Below, piece by piece: positions 1 through 8,170 of a DNA stretch of 32,916 nucleotides (its first letter is position 1; each line of letters opens with the position of its first letter). A model generated the notes under the pieces. It saw nothing but the letters and a program-made list of their open reading frames with translations, was not told the origin of the DNA and did no database searches. This DNA comes from Ancalomicrobiaceae bacterium. Lineage in GTDB: Bacteria > Pseudomonadota > Alphaproteobacteria > Rhizobiales > Ancalomicrobiaceae. The stretch is from contig JARLIT010000233.1 of the NCBI GenBank assembly GCA_031291575.1, positions 1-32,916 on the forward strand. Direction: 5' to 3'. The position numbers and the translations under genes are program-made.

Positions 1-2
1 AA

Positions 3-2477
3 GCCCAAAGGCACGCGGCGATCCATCTCAGTCGAGAAGCCTACGGCGGGGCCGCTTTTGCGCTGTTGCAACGGTTGCGCGGCGATCGTAATTTTCGGCC
101 GAAGATCCCGCGGCAAGTTCTGCGCGCACTTGCCGACATGCGAGGAACGTCCGTGGATAGGGCAAAAATTGATCAATGGACCGCTGACATTGCTGCTATC
201 CGGGCAGGACATTGGCAAAGCCGATCATCATTCGCAAAGCTCCTGCGGCGTCTACTTCTTTCACATTTGTTGCGCAGTCTATCAAAGATCCCGGTCTTTG
301 GAGAACGACGTCGGGCCAGTTTTGCTCGCTCTGCCGACAAGCGCTGTCCACTTGCGTTCGCTCGTAAGATCGACCAGCTTCACGAGCTCATCTGTGCGGA
401 AGCGCTGCCTAATGGAGGACGGGCTGCCGAGGCAACTCCTCCTTCGGCGCAAAACTTGAAGATCACATCTATCGTCCCCAACTATAATCATGCCCGCTTC
501 CTCGAAAAGCGTCTCGATAGCATCCTCTCACAGACGTATCCTGTCTCTGAGATCATCATCCTCGATGATGCATCCAATGACGACAGTCGGGATATCATCG
601 AACGATATCGCAATCGTTATCCTGATTTGATCCGAACGATCTTCAATGAAACGCGCTCAGGGAGCGTTTTCAATCAGTGGAGGCGTGGCCACGAGGCGGC
701 GACTTACGACTTGGTGTGGATTTGTGAAAGTGATGATTTCTGTGAGGAGGATTTTCTGGAGAAGATTGTTTCGGCGTTCGACGACGAGAGCGTTATGTTG
801 GCTTTCGGGCAAATCCAATACGCTGACGAATTTGGCAGAATGAAACCTGGGCTCGATCACTATCGGAACTCGGCCGAACCAGGTATTTGGGAGAATAGGA
901 TCGTCCGTCCCGCTCGTGAATGGTTCGCCGGCGCCTTTTCGGTCAAGAACCTCATCGCAAATGTCGGAGGAAGCGTTTGGCGGCGCTTTTCCATTCCTGA
1001 CGAAGTTTGGGAAACGGCGAAGACGTACAAGGTCATGGGGGACTGGTATCTGTATGCGGCCCTGCCGGGTGGCGGACAGATTGCTTATGAGGCTGCCGCT
1101 ATTTCCTATTTTCGGATTCACTCAAACAATACGTCTGTCGAGGCGCAGAAATCTGCAGATTATTATAGGGAATACGCCCGGCTAGCGCTCGCCATTCGTG
1201 AGCGATGGTCTGTCCCGGATGCAACGAACCGACACTTCATCGCCTCGTGCCGGGCCGTTTTCCGGCAAGCGGGCCTAACGAACGTAGACTTCGATAAATT
1301 GGCCGACTGGAACACTGTGTTACATGGGCGCCCGAAACACATCCATGTCTTGATAGTCATACTCGGGTTTACTTATGGAGGCGGGGAACTACTCCCGATC
1401 CACCTTGCCAATGCGTTGCGTCGCATCGGGGTGATGGTGTCAGTTCTGCAATTGTCCGACTCTACGGACAAATGCGATGTTCGCAGAATGTTGGACCCGG
1501 GAATTCCAGTCTACAAGGCCAGCAATGTCCGCAGAGCAGGTATCGGCAATTTTATCGTCAATGCGGGCGTTTCAGTTGTTCACTCGCACGTGGCGAGCGC
1601 CGACGTAATGATGCTCGGAGAAGGACAGATTTCCGTACCCTACATTGTCACATTGCACGGATCCTATGAATGCATGCGCATTCCAGCCAAGCAAATTGGG
1701 GTAATTGCGCGCAAGGTTGACTTGTTCGTCTATTTGACGGAGAAAAACCTGACCCCGTTCAATGGCGTTAGAATCGATCGGAACAAATTCATAAAGATGA
1801 GGAATGCGGTTCCGGTCGATTATACAGGACGATGCCCGACTCGGGACGATTTGGGAATTTCGAAGACTTCCATCGTTTTTGCGTTGGTCGCGCGCGGCGT
1901 CGAAGGTAAGGGGTGGGAGGAGGCGGTGGAGGCCTTTCTGAAACTGGAAAGGCGACGCCCGCACGACGATCTGGCGCTGGTGCTAGCGGGGGATGGACCC
2001 GAGACCGATAAGGCCCGTCGTCTTGCGGCAGGTCACTCGCGCGTGAAATTTCTCGGGTTCCAGCCGCATGTGCACGCGATCTATCGGATGAGCGACATCG
2101 CGCTGGCTCCGACGCGCTTTTCGGGAGAATCATACCCGCTGTGCCTCATCGAGGCGATGCAGGTAGGCACCCCGATCGTAGCCACGGATATCGGTGAAAT
2201 TGCCGCAATGATCTCGCAGGCCGACGAAACGGGCGATGACGTTGCCGGACTCCTCGTTCCATTCAGCGCCGACACCGCGACTTTCGTTTCCAGCGTGTCG
2301 TCTGCGATGGAAGAGATCCTCGATCCAGGGAAGCGCGCAAGGTTTGCCCAATGTGCGCGGAAGCTTGGCGCGATGTACGATGTGGAATCCTTGGCCCGCA
2401 CTTATTTGACGCACTACGAAACGATTGCCAGAATCGGCCGCAGCGTGAGTGCTACGAGCAGAGCACGTTGGATGTAA
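3..2477 (+). CDS. Two-domain glycosyltransferase (GT2 + GT4), 5' end outside window
   Basis: Probable bifunctional glycosyltransferase of surface-polysaccharide synthesis, acting at the cytoplasmic face. The frame is open to the left edge of the window, and the residues before the first possible start (TTG at 66) look like protein, so I read it as truncated by the window. Counting from that TTG, residues 132-330 form a GT-A (family 2) domain: the nucleotide-sugar loop IVPNYNHARFLEKRLDSILS, then LDDASNDDS and the metal-binding ESDD in WICESDDF. Residues about 425-790 form a GT-B (family 4) domain ending with SGESYPLCLIEAMQVGTPIV, which carries the E-x7-E type signature. Substrates cannot be read from sequence. 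Base composition is lower in GC than the operon that follows, which may mean transfer with the glycan locus. The family assignment is firm; the N-terminus is missing. Confidence 0.85.
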   Translation, partial: AQRHAAIHLSREAYGGAAFALLQRLRGDRNFRPKIPRQVLRALADMRGTSVDRAKIDQWTADIAAIRAGHWQSRSSFAKLLRRLLLSHLLRSLSKIPVFGERRRASFARSADKRCPLAFARKIDQLHELICAEALPNGGRAAEATPPSAQNLKITSIVPNYNHARFLEKRLDSILSQTYPVSEIIILDDASNDDSRDIIERYRNRYPDLIRTIFNETRSGSVFNQWRRGHEAATYDLVWICESDDFCEEDFLEKIVSAFDDESVMLAFGQIQYADEFGRMKPGLDHYRNSAEPGIWENRIVRPAREWFAGAFSVKNLIANVGGSVWRRFSIPDEVWETAKTYKVMGDWYLYAALPGGGQIAYEAAAISYFRIHSNNTSVEAQKSADYYREYARLALAIRERWSVPDATNRHFIASCRAVFRQAGLTNVDFDKLADWNTVLHGRPKHIHVLIVILGFTYGGGELLPIHLANALRRIGVMVSVLQLSDSTDKCDVRRMLDPGIPVYKASNVRRAGIGNFIVNAGVSVVHSHVASADVMMLGEGQISVPYIVTLHGSYECMRIPAKQIGVIARKVDLFVYLTEKNLTPFNGVRIDRNKFIKMRNAVPVDYTGRCPTRDDLGISKTSIVFALVARGVEGKGWEEAVEAFLKLERRRPHDDLALVLAGDGPETDKARRLAAGHSRVKFLGFQPHVHAIYRMSDIALAPTRFSGESYPLCLIEAMQVGTPIVATDIGEIAAMISQADETGDDVAGLLVPFSADTATFVSSVSSAMEEILDPGKRARFAQCARKLGAMYDVESLARTYLTHYETIARIGRSVSATSRARWM

Positions 2478-2489
2478 TTTGACTTCGGC

Positions 2490-2702
2490 TCAGCGTCGCC
2501 GGACGGCCTGGACGCGGCGCGGCATGAAGTGGTCGCGAATGGCGAGGTCGGCGTTGGCAACGTCGCTGAGGTCGTTTGCCGTGGAGCGGAGGCGGTTGGC
2601 GCCTCGGATGGGCGAGATGAGGTTGCCGGTCTCGGAATGGGCGTTCATCATCGGCTTCCACAACCGCGGCGCATGAGCGGCTCCGGCGAAGAAGCCGACC
2701 AC
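2490..2702 (-). pseudogene. Unrecognised protein-like fragment, probably frameshifted
   Basis: A 70-residue minus-strand stretch (GTG at 2702) with protein-like composition, containing PRLWKPMMNAHSETGNLISP and DLSDVANADLAIRDHF. Just upstream another frame reads ATALKDGAALACELG, and joining the two frames near 2705 would give one longer product. This suggests a frameshifted remnant. I do not recognise the family. It could equally be a fortuitous open frame. Confidence 0.25.
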
Positions 2703-2793
2703 CCGCGGATGCCCGTCCCGAGTTCGCAGGCGAGAGCGGCCCCATCTTTCAGTGCCGTGGCGTAGGCGGTTAGGTTCAGGCGGTTTGGAACGC

Positions 2794-3036
2794 CTATGTG
2801 TCTGGTATAATCACCGCCTGGACCGCCCCATCAACAGGAGGCGGACCAAGACGCCCTGCCCGGGCGGCGCTTCGCCAGTCGTTCAACTGCGAGCGCGTGA
2901 TCCCGTACTTGCGAGCGGCGGCTGATCCCAAACGACGACCCGAATAGCTCTCGGCTGCAATCCGAAGCTTCGCCTCGTCGGTGAAACGTCGCCGATCACC
3001 AGGCTCCACGATCTCAAGCCGGCTGACCTGTGTGTC
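2794..3036 (-). pseudogene. IS66-type transposase OrfA (TnpA) remnant
   Basis: The minus strand encodes about 80 residues resembling the small OrfA of IS66-family elements, a helix-turn-helix protein. VSRLEIVEPGDRRRFTDEAK is followed by the recognition helix region AARKYGITRSQLNDWRSAAR. The frame stops after AVIIPDT, where full-length OrfA proteins continue for about 50 residues. OrfB and OrfC are absent. No convincing start codon with a ribosome-binding site precedes it; the open frame runs up to 3318 but that extension resembles nothing known. It is a truncated relic, not an active element. Confidence 0.6.
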
Positions 3037-3488
3037 TGTATAGATGTCGATACGGACGATTTCAGAATTGTTCGCCAGGCGGCCTACCTCCTGCCCGTAC
3101 CGAGTATGTCGGGGCAGGCGATCTTGACCAGGGGGAAGCAAAGTGAGAAGCAACTCCCACTCCCGGGGCGGAGGTTCGGTCGTCGCGCCGGGCTTATTCG
3201 AGCTACAGTTGAACGGATCGGCGGTTCGCTTGTGCGGGAGGGCTTTCGTCCCACGAGGGGTGAAGCGTGGTCGGCTAGGCCCACGGCAGACACGAACGCC
3301 CGGCCCGCGAATGTGCAAAGTAAGGCAGCTGCCCGCCGTTTGTTGCCTGAGACTGATCAGGATGGACAGCCTCGTGTCGGATTTGTCAATTTTCCGGGAG
3401 CGGCCAATCGCTGCGCAGTTGCCGCCGGAGGGAGCCGCGCGGCGTTCAGCGTCGACAGATGTTCTGCGCGGGCAAAGGGAGACGCGCG

Positions 3489-5003
3489 ATGACTGATGTC
3501 GATATGGATGCGGCTGGGCCGGTTGCGTCGATTCCGCAGCCTTCCGCTGAGTATCGCAACCACACGGAGCCGGTCAATCCGGGGGGCGAGGCATCGAACT
3601 GTCCGCTGGTGGTCGACCTCGACGGGACGCTCGTACGCTCCGACCTGCTGGCCGAATCCGCCTTCGCCATGCTGGCGGCCAACCCGCTGCGGCTGGCATG
3701 CCACCTTATGCTCATCGGCCGTGGCAAGGCGGCGTTGAAGGCCGCAATCGCCGCCGATACTCCCATCGATGTCGCCCATCTGCCGTATGATGATCGTGTT
3801 GTCGCTCTGATCGACGAAGCGAGGCGCGAGGGCCGCAAAGTATTCATCGCCTCGGCCAGCAACGAGCGCTACGTCGCGGCGATCGCCGCGCACGTCGGCG
3901 CCGACGGCTGGTTCGCCTCGAACGATAGCGAGAACCTGTCGTCGCGCGCCAAGGCCAAGCGCCTCGTCGAAGTCTTCGGCGAGAAGAGCTTCGACTACAT
4001 CGGCGATGGCCGGGCGGATCTGCCGGTGTGGGCCGTGGCACGGGCCGGGATTGCGGTCGAGCCGTCGGCATCGGTGCGCCGCGAATTGGCCTCGGCCGGC
4101 TCAAACGTCCAGGTGCTAGAACCTGCCGGCAACGTGTTGCGCGCCTGGATCCGTGAGTTCCGCCTCCACCAGTGGGCCAAGAACGCGCTCGTCTTCGTGC
4201 CGGTCCTCACCAGCCACCGGTTCGATGTCGCGACGATCCTGGCCGCAATCGGCGCATTCCTGGCATTTTCCCTGACCGCGTCGGCCGTCTACATCGTCAA
4301 CGATCTGGCCGACCTCGACGCCGACCGCAAGCATCCGACAAAGAAGAACCGCCCGCTGGCGGCGGGAACCATCCCGATCCTGACTACGGTCCCAGTAGCC
4401 ATAGGGCTGCTCATTGTCGCCTGCGGTATCGCGCTGGCCATCAATCCGCGCTTCGCGGCGGTGCTGTTCGGCTACTTCGTGCTGACAACCGCCTACACGT
4501 TCCATTTCAAGCGCAAGATGCTGCTGGATGTGGTGGTGCTCGCCACGCTCTACACATTGCGCGTCGTCGGCGGCATGGCCGCCATCTCGGTCGACGTTTC
4601 CGAGTGGCTCTTGGCGTTTTCGATGTTCGTGTTCGCCTCGCTGGCGCTGGTCAAGCGCTACATAGAACTCGCCACCCGGCTGGACGCCGATCTGCCCGAC
4701 CCATCGAACCGCAACTACCGCAAGTCGGACCTTGGCGTCATCATGGCATTGGCGGCGGCCACGGGCTTCAATGCGGTCACGGTGTTCGCCCTCTATATTT
4801 CGTCCGATACCGTGCGGCAGCTGTATCGCCATCCGCAGGTGTTGTGGTTCGTCTGCCCGACCCTTCTCTACTGGCTCGGCCGCACGCTGATGCTGGCCGA
4901 CCGCCGGCTGATGGACGACGATCCGATTCTGTTCGCCCTCAAGGACCGCACGAGCCTGGTGGCCTTTGCCTTGATTGCGATTGTCATGATTGCGGCAATC
5001 TGA
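3489..5003 (+). CDS. HAD phosphatase-UbiA prenyltransferase fusion (decaprenyl-phosphate phosphoribosyltransferase-like)
   Basis: Integral membrane enzyme likely to transfer 5-phosphoribose from PRPP to polyprenyl phosphate, the first step towards polyprenyl-phosphoryl-arabinose. The 504-residue product has an N-terminal HAD domain (motif I DLDGT at 43-47, and YIGDGRADLPV later) and a C-terminal UbiA domain with the polyprenyl-phosphate/Mg motif NDLADLDAD from residue 271 and about eight or nine hydrophobic helices. Mycobacterial Rv3806c is a stand-alone UbiA enzyme whose product is dephosphorylated by a separate phosphatase. The fused HAD domain could do that step here (inference). The start is ATG 3489, six bases after AGGGAGAC; ATG 3459 lacks such a site. 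A DprE1-like and a DprE2-like gene follow, and NoeC of Azorhizobium Nod-factor arabinosylation is a known UbiA relative. Domain calls are firm; the substrate is inferred from context. Confidence 0.85.
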   Translation: MTDVDMDAAGPVASIPQPSAEYRNHTEPVNPGGEASNCPLVVDLDGTLVRSDLLAESAFAMLAANPLRLACHLMLIGRGKAALKAAIAADTPIDVAHLPYDDRVVALIDEARREGRKVFIASASNERYVAAIAAHVGADGWFASNDSENLSSRAKAKRLVEVFGEKSFDYIGDGRADLPVWAVARAGIAVEPSASVRRELASAGSNVQVLEPAGNVLRAWIREFRLHQWAKNALVFVPVLTSHRFDVATILAAIGAFLAFSLTASAVYIVNDLADLDADRKHPTKKNRPLAAGTIPILTTVPVAIGLLIVACGIALAINPRFAAVLFGYFVLTTAYTFHFKRKMLLDVVVLATLYTLRVVGGMAAISVDVSEWLLAFSMFVFASLALVKRYIELATRLDADLPDPSNRNYRKSDLGVIMALAAATGFNAVTVFALYISSDTVRQLYRHPQVLWFVCPTLLYWLGRTLMLADRRLMDDDPILFALKDRTSLVAFALIAIVMIAAI

Positions 5004-5115
5004 GCCCGCCGCGGCCACACATCGGCGCGGCACGCCGCTGCCGTGCACAATTGCCTATTGCCTGAGCGACCTTCGCATGCCAATCGAACGAGCGGTTGCA
5101 ACGGCGGTGTGTGCT

Positions 5116-6462
5116 ATGAGCGCTGATGGACGGGCGCCTTTTGCCGATCGATCGAATGTCGTGTCCTGGGGGCGTGTCAGGCGGGAGCCGCAGCGCGTGT
5201 TCCGTCCGGCGTTTCGCGATCAGCTGCCGGCCGCAACGCAGAGCAATACGGTGTCGAGCGTCCTCGCCACCGGTCTGCTGCGCTCCTATGGCGATTCGTG
5301 CCTGAACGGTCCCGGCGGTCTCATTGACATGACCGGGCTCGACCGGCTGATCGCATTTGATCGGACGACCGGCCGGCTTGTGGTCGAGGCCGGCATCAGT
5401 CTGTCCGACATCCTGAAGATCGTGGTGCCGCACGGCTGGTTCCTGCCGACGACGCCGGGCACGCGCTTCGTTTCCATCGGCGGCGCGGTCGCCAACGATG
5501 TGCACGGCAAGAACCACCACCGCGCCGGATCGATCGGCTGCAGCGTACGCGCCCTCGGCCTCGTCACGGCCGGCGAGCGGCGGACGATCGGTCCTGACGC
5601 CGAGGCCGCGCTGTTTGCCGCCACCATCGGCGGCCTCGGCCTGACCGGCATCATCGAATGGGTCGATCTGCAGCTGGTGCCGGTTCCGAGCAGCCGGCTC
5701 GATGTCGAGATCATCCCCTATGGCTCGCTCGACGAGTTCTGGGCGATCGCCAGCGAAAGCGTCGTCAGCCACGAGCACACGGTCGCCTGGATTGACTGCA
5801 TGAGCGGCGGCGCCCACACCGGCCGCGGCGCCTTCACCCGCGCCAACTGGGCGACGGACGGTGTCTACGAGGCGCATTCGGATGCCAGCTGGAAGGCCGT
5901 GCCAGTGGAGTTTCCCAGCATCGCGCTCAACCGGCTGACGGTCAGCGCCTTCAACGAGGTATATTTCCGCGCCCATCAGCTGCAGCGGCGGCGCCAGTTA
6001 CAGCACTATGCCACCTACTTCTACCCGCTCGACGCCGTCAGCAGCTGGAACCGGCTGTACGGTCGGCGCGGCATGCTGCAATACCAATGTGTCATTCCGC
6101 CGGGCGGCGACCGGGGCGTCATCCGCTCGCTGCTCGATCGGATTGCCAAGTCGGGACAGGCGTCGTTTCTGGCGGTGCTAAAAACCTTCGGCGAGCGCAC
6201 CTCGCCAGGGCTCTTGTCGTTTCCGCGGCCCGGCTCGACCCTGGCGCTGGATTTTCCCAACCGCGGCGTCGAGACGCTGGCGCTGATGCGAACGCTGGAC
6301 GCCATCGTCGCCGAGGCGGGTGGTGCGCTCTACCCCGCCAAGGACGGACGCATGCCGGCGCCGATGTTCCGACAGTCGTTCCCGCGTTGGCGCGAAGTCG
6401 CTGCGTGCAAGGATCCCAGGGTGAATTCGGACTTCTGGAGAAGGGTCTCGCTCGATGACTGA
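5116..6462 (+). CDS. DprE1-like FAD-dependent decaprenylphosphoryl-ribose 2-oxidase
   Basis: FAD-linked oxidase of the PCMH/aldonolactone-oxidase fold. In mycobacteria DprE1 oxidises polyprenyl-phosphoryl-ribose at C2 to the keto intermediate that DprE2 reduces to arabinose. The 448-residue product has the FAD loop GDSCLNGPGG near 60-68, the DprE1-typical ANDVHGKNHH with His130 (DprE1 His132), and the C-terminal YPAKDGR with Lys409 matching catalytic Lys418. At the position of Cys387, the benzothiazinone target of M. tuberculosis DprE1, this protein has Ala377 (PGSTLALDFP). The start is uncertain: ATG 5116 gives the family length, ATG 5080 is in frame, and neither has a strong ribosome-binding site. 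It overlaps the next gene by 8 bases. Confidence 0.85.
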   Translation: MSADGRAPFADRSNVVSWGRVRREPQRVFRPAFRDQLPAATQSNTVSSVLATGLLRSYGDSCLNGPGGLIDMTGLDRLIAFDRTTGRLVVEAGISLSDILKIVVPHGWFLPTTPGTRFVSIGGAVANDVHGKNHHRAGSIGCSVRALGLVTAGERRTIGPDAEAALFAATIGGLGLTGIIEWVDLQLVPVPSSRLDVEIIPYGSLDEFWAIASESVVSHEHTVAWIDCMSGGAHTGRGAFTRANWATDGVYEAHSDASWKAVPVEFPSIALNRLTVSAFNEVYFRAHQLQRRRQLQHYATYFYPLDAVSSWNRLYGRRGMLQYQCVIPPGGDRGVIRSLLDRIAKSGQASFLAVLKTFGERTSPGLLSFPRPGSTLALDFPNRGVETLALMRTLDAIVAEAGGALYPAKDGRMPAPMFRQSFPRWREVAACKDPRVNSDFWRRVSLDD

Positions 6463-7204
6463 CGCGGCGAAGCGCATTGTGATCCTCGGCGCGACTTCGG
6501 CAATCGCCGAAGCCGCTGCTCGACGTTGGGCCAAGGCGGGTGGCCGGCTGGTACTCGTCGGGCGCAACACCGAACGGCTCGAGGCGATTGCCGCGGATCT
6601 GGCTGTGCGGGGCGCGGCAGCGGCGACGTTCGTCGCGCTCGATTGTGCCTCCGCCGACGCCGAAGCCGAACTGGCGACAATCGTCGCCGATCTCGGCGGC
6701 GTCGATGTAGTGCTCGTCGCCTACGGCGTGCTCGGCGACCAGCGGACCGCCGAGACCACACCGCAGGCTGCGGCCGAGGTGTTCCGCACCAACTTCACCA
6801 GTGCAGCCGCCTGGTGCTTGGCTGCCGCCAACGTGCTTGAGCGGCAGCGCTCCGGCACGCTTGTGGTCATCGGATCTGTTGCCGGTGATCGCGGCCGACT
6901 GTCGAACTATGTCTACGGGGCGTCGAAGGCCGGTCTCGGGGTGCTCGTGCAAGGCATCGCCCATCGGCTGGCCCAGCAGGGGGCGCGGGCTGTGCTGATC
7001 AAGCCGGGCTTTGTCGATACGCCGATGACGGCCGCTGTTGCCCGCAAAGGCCTGTTGTGGGCCAAGCCAGCGCGGATCGGAGCGATCATCGTCAAGGCCG
7101 CCGACAAGGGCGGCCCGGTGGTCTATGCGCCTGGGATCTGGCGATGGATCATGTTGGTCATCCGTCTCGTACCGGCGTCGCTGTTCCACCGCACCAAACT
7201 TTGA
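6455..7204 (+). CDS. DprE2-like short-chain dehydrogenase
   Basis: Classical short-chain dehydrogenase of 249 residues, likely the NAD(P)H-dependent partner that reduces the 2-keto lipid intermediate to polyprenyl-phosphoryl-D-arabinofuranose. The N-terminal Rossmann motif is LGATSAIAEA, as in DprE2 rather than the usual TGxxxGIG. The catalytic YxxxK is Y154-K158 in VYGASKAG, with the serine in IGSVAGDRG. The C-terminus ends in a hydrophobic stretch (WIMLVIRLVPASLF) that may touch the membrane where its lipid substrate sits. The ATG lies inside the end of the DprE1-like gene, so translation is probably coupled. A generic SDR with another substrate is possible, but the pairing with DprE1 makes this role likely. 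Confidence 0.8.
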   Translation: MTDAAKRIVILGATSAIAEAAARRWAKAGGRLVLVGRNTERLEAIAADLAVRGAAAATFVALDCASADAEAELATIVADLGGVDVVLVAYGVLGDQRTAETTPQAAAEVFRTNFTSAAAWCLAAANVLERQRSGTLVVIGSVAGDRGRLSNYVYGASKAGLGVLVQGIAHRLAQQGARAVLIKPGFVDTPMTAAVARKGLLWAKPARIGAIIVKAADKGGPVVYAPGIWRWIMLVIRLVPASLFHRTKL

Positions 7205-7220
7205 ACGCCGGGGGGCCGCT

Positions 7221-8168
7221 TTGCTGAGCTTCGAGGACCGCAGAATCGTCGTCACCGGTGCGGCTGGACTGGTCGGGCAGAACCTGATCCCCCGCCTCAA
7301 GCAGCGCGGTTGTCGCCATATCGTCGCCATCGACAAGCATCCGGCCAATACCCGAACGCTCGCCCGCCTGCACCCCGACATTACGATAATCGAGGCGGAC
7401 CTGGCCGAGCCCGGCGACTGGCAGGACGCCTTCGCCGGTGCCGATACGCTGGTCTTGAACCACGCACAGATAGGCGCCATCCACGAGGCGCCGTTCCTCC
7501 GCAACAACATCACTGCGACCGAGACCGTTCTTGCCGCAGCGAAACGACATGGCATCGGCACTGTCGTCCACATGTCCTCCTCGGTCGTCAATTCCATCGC
7601 GCATGACTTCTATACGGAATCGAAGAAGGCGCAGGAGGCGCTGGTCGTCGCCAACGGGCTGCCGGTGTGCGTGCTGCGCCCGACGTTGATGTTCGGCTGG
7701 TTCGATCGCAAGCACCTGGGCTGGCTGGCGCGCTTCATGCGGCGCATGCCGCTGTTTCCCGTGCCGGGCTCCGGGCGCTATCTGCGCCAGCCGCTCTACG
7801 TCGGCGACTTCTGCGACATCATCATCGCGGCCATCGAACGCCCGCGCCCCGGCGAGGCGTTCAACATCACCGGCCAGCAGTCGATCGATTACATCGATCT
7901 CATTCGCGCAGTGAAGACGGCGGTTGGCGCCAAGGCCGCGATCGTTCGCATCCCCTATTCGCTGTTCTGGCTATTGTTGACGATCTATGCGCTGTTCGAC
8001 CGCAACCCGCCGTTTACCACGAAGCAGCTCGAGGCGCTGGTGACCCCCGACGTGTTCGAGGTCATCGATTGGCCGGGCCTGTTCGGCGTCACGCCGACAC
8101 CGCTGGCCGAAGCGCTGACGACGACATTCCGCGATCCGACCTATGCCACCATCGAACTGGAGTTCTGA
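7221..8168 (+). CDS. NAD-dependent epimerase/dehydratase (extended SDR)
   Basis: Extended short-chain dehydrogenase that probably modifies a nucleotide sugar or lipid-linked sugar. The product is 315 residues. It shows the dinucleotide motif VTGAAGLVGQN near the start and the YxxxK pair Y131-K135 in YTESKKA, preceded by HMSSSVVNS. A hydrophobic segment near residues 250-262 (YSLFWLLLTIYALF) suggests membrane association, as in some lipid-sugar-processing SDRs. The start is a TTG at 7221 placed 16 bases after the previous stop, behind a GGGGGG-rich sequence; the frame is open further upstream within the DprE2-like gene, but only this start fits the family. It sits in the middle of the glycan operon. 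The exact reaction is unknown. Confidence 0.75.
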   Translation: MLSFEDRRIVVTGAAGLVGQNLIPRLKQRGCRHIVAIDKHPANTRTLARLHPDITIIEADLAEPGDWQDAFAGADTLVLNHAQIGAIHEAPFLRNNITATETVLAAAKRHGIGTVVHMSSSVVNSIAHDFYTESKKAQEALVVANGLPVCVLRPTLMFGWFDRKHLGWLARFMRRMPLFPVPGSGRYLRQPLYVGDFCDIIIAAIERPRPGEAFNITGQQSIDYIDLIRAVKTAVGAKAAIVRIPYSLFWLLLTIYALFDRNPPFTTKQLEALVTPDVFEVIDWPGLFGVTPTPLAEALTTTFRDPTYATIELEF

Positions 8169-8170
8169 GC

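Larger units (their letters stand above)
2478..3488. other. About 1 kb of decayed DNA between glycan genes
   Basis: No intact gene is supported in this kilobase. It carries an IS66-type OrfA remnant on the minus strand (2794-3036) and an unrecognised protein-like minus-strand stretch (2490-2702). The rest shows open frames on both strands without a recognisable domain. It looks like a graveyard left by insertion and deletion next to the polysaccharide genes. The last 30 bases include the ribosome-binding sequence AGGGAG of the next gene. Confidence 0.5.

Noticed and set aside
4116-5048. Long minus-strand open frame opposite the UbiA gene
   Set aside because: Its composition (His, Gln, Arg, Asp rich) is typical of an antisense shadow of a high-GC gene; no domain is visible. 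Similar long antisense frames opposite 5116-6462, 8171-9481, 17949-19358 and 24320-25639 were rejected for the same reason.
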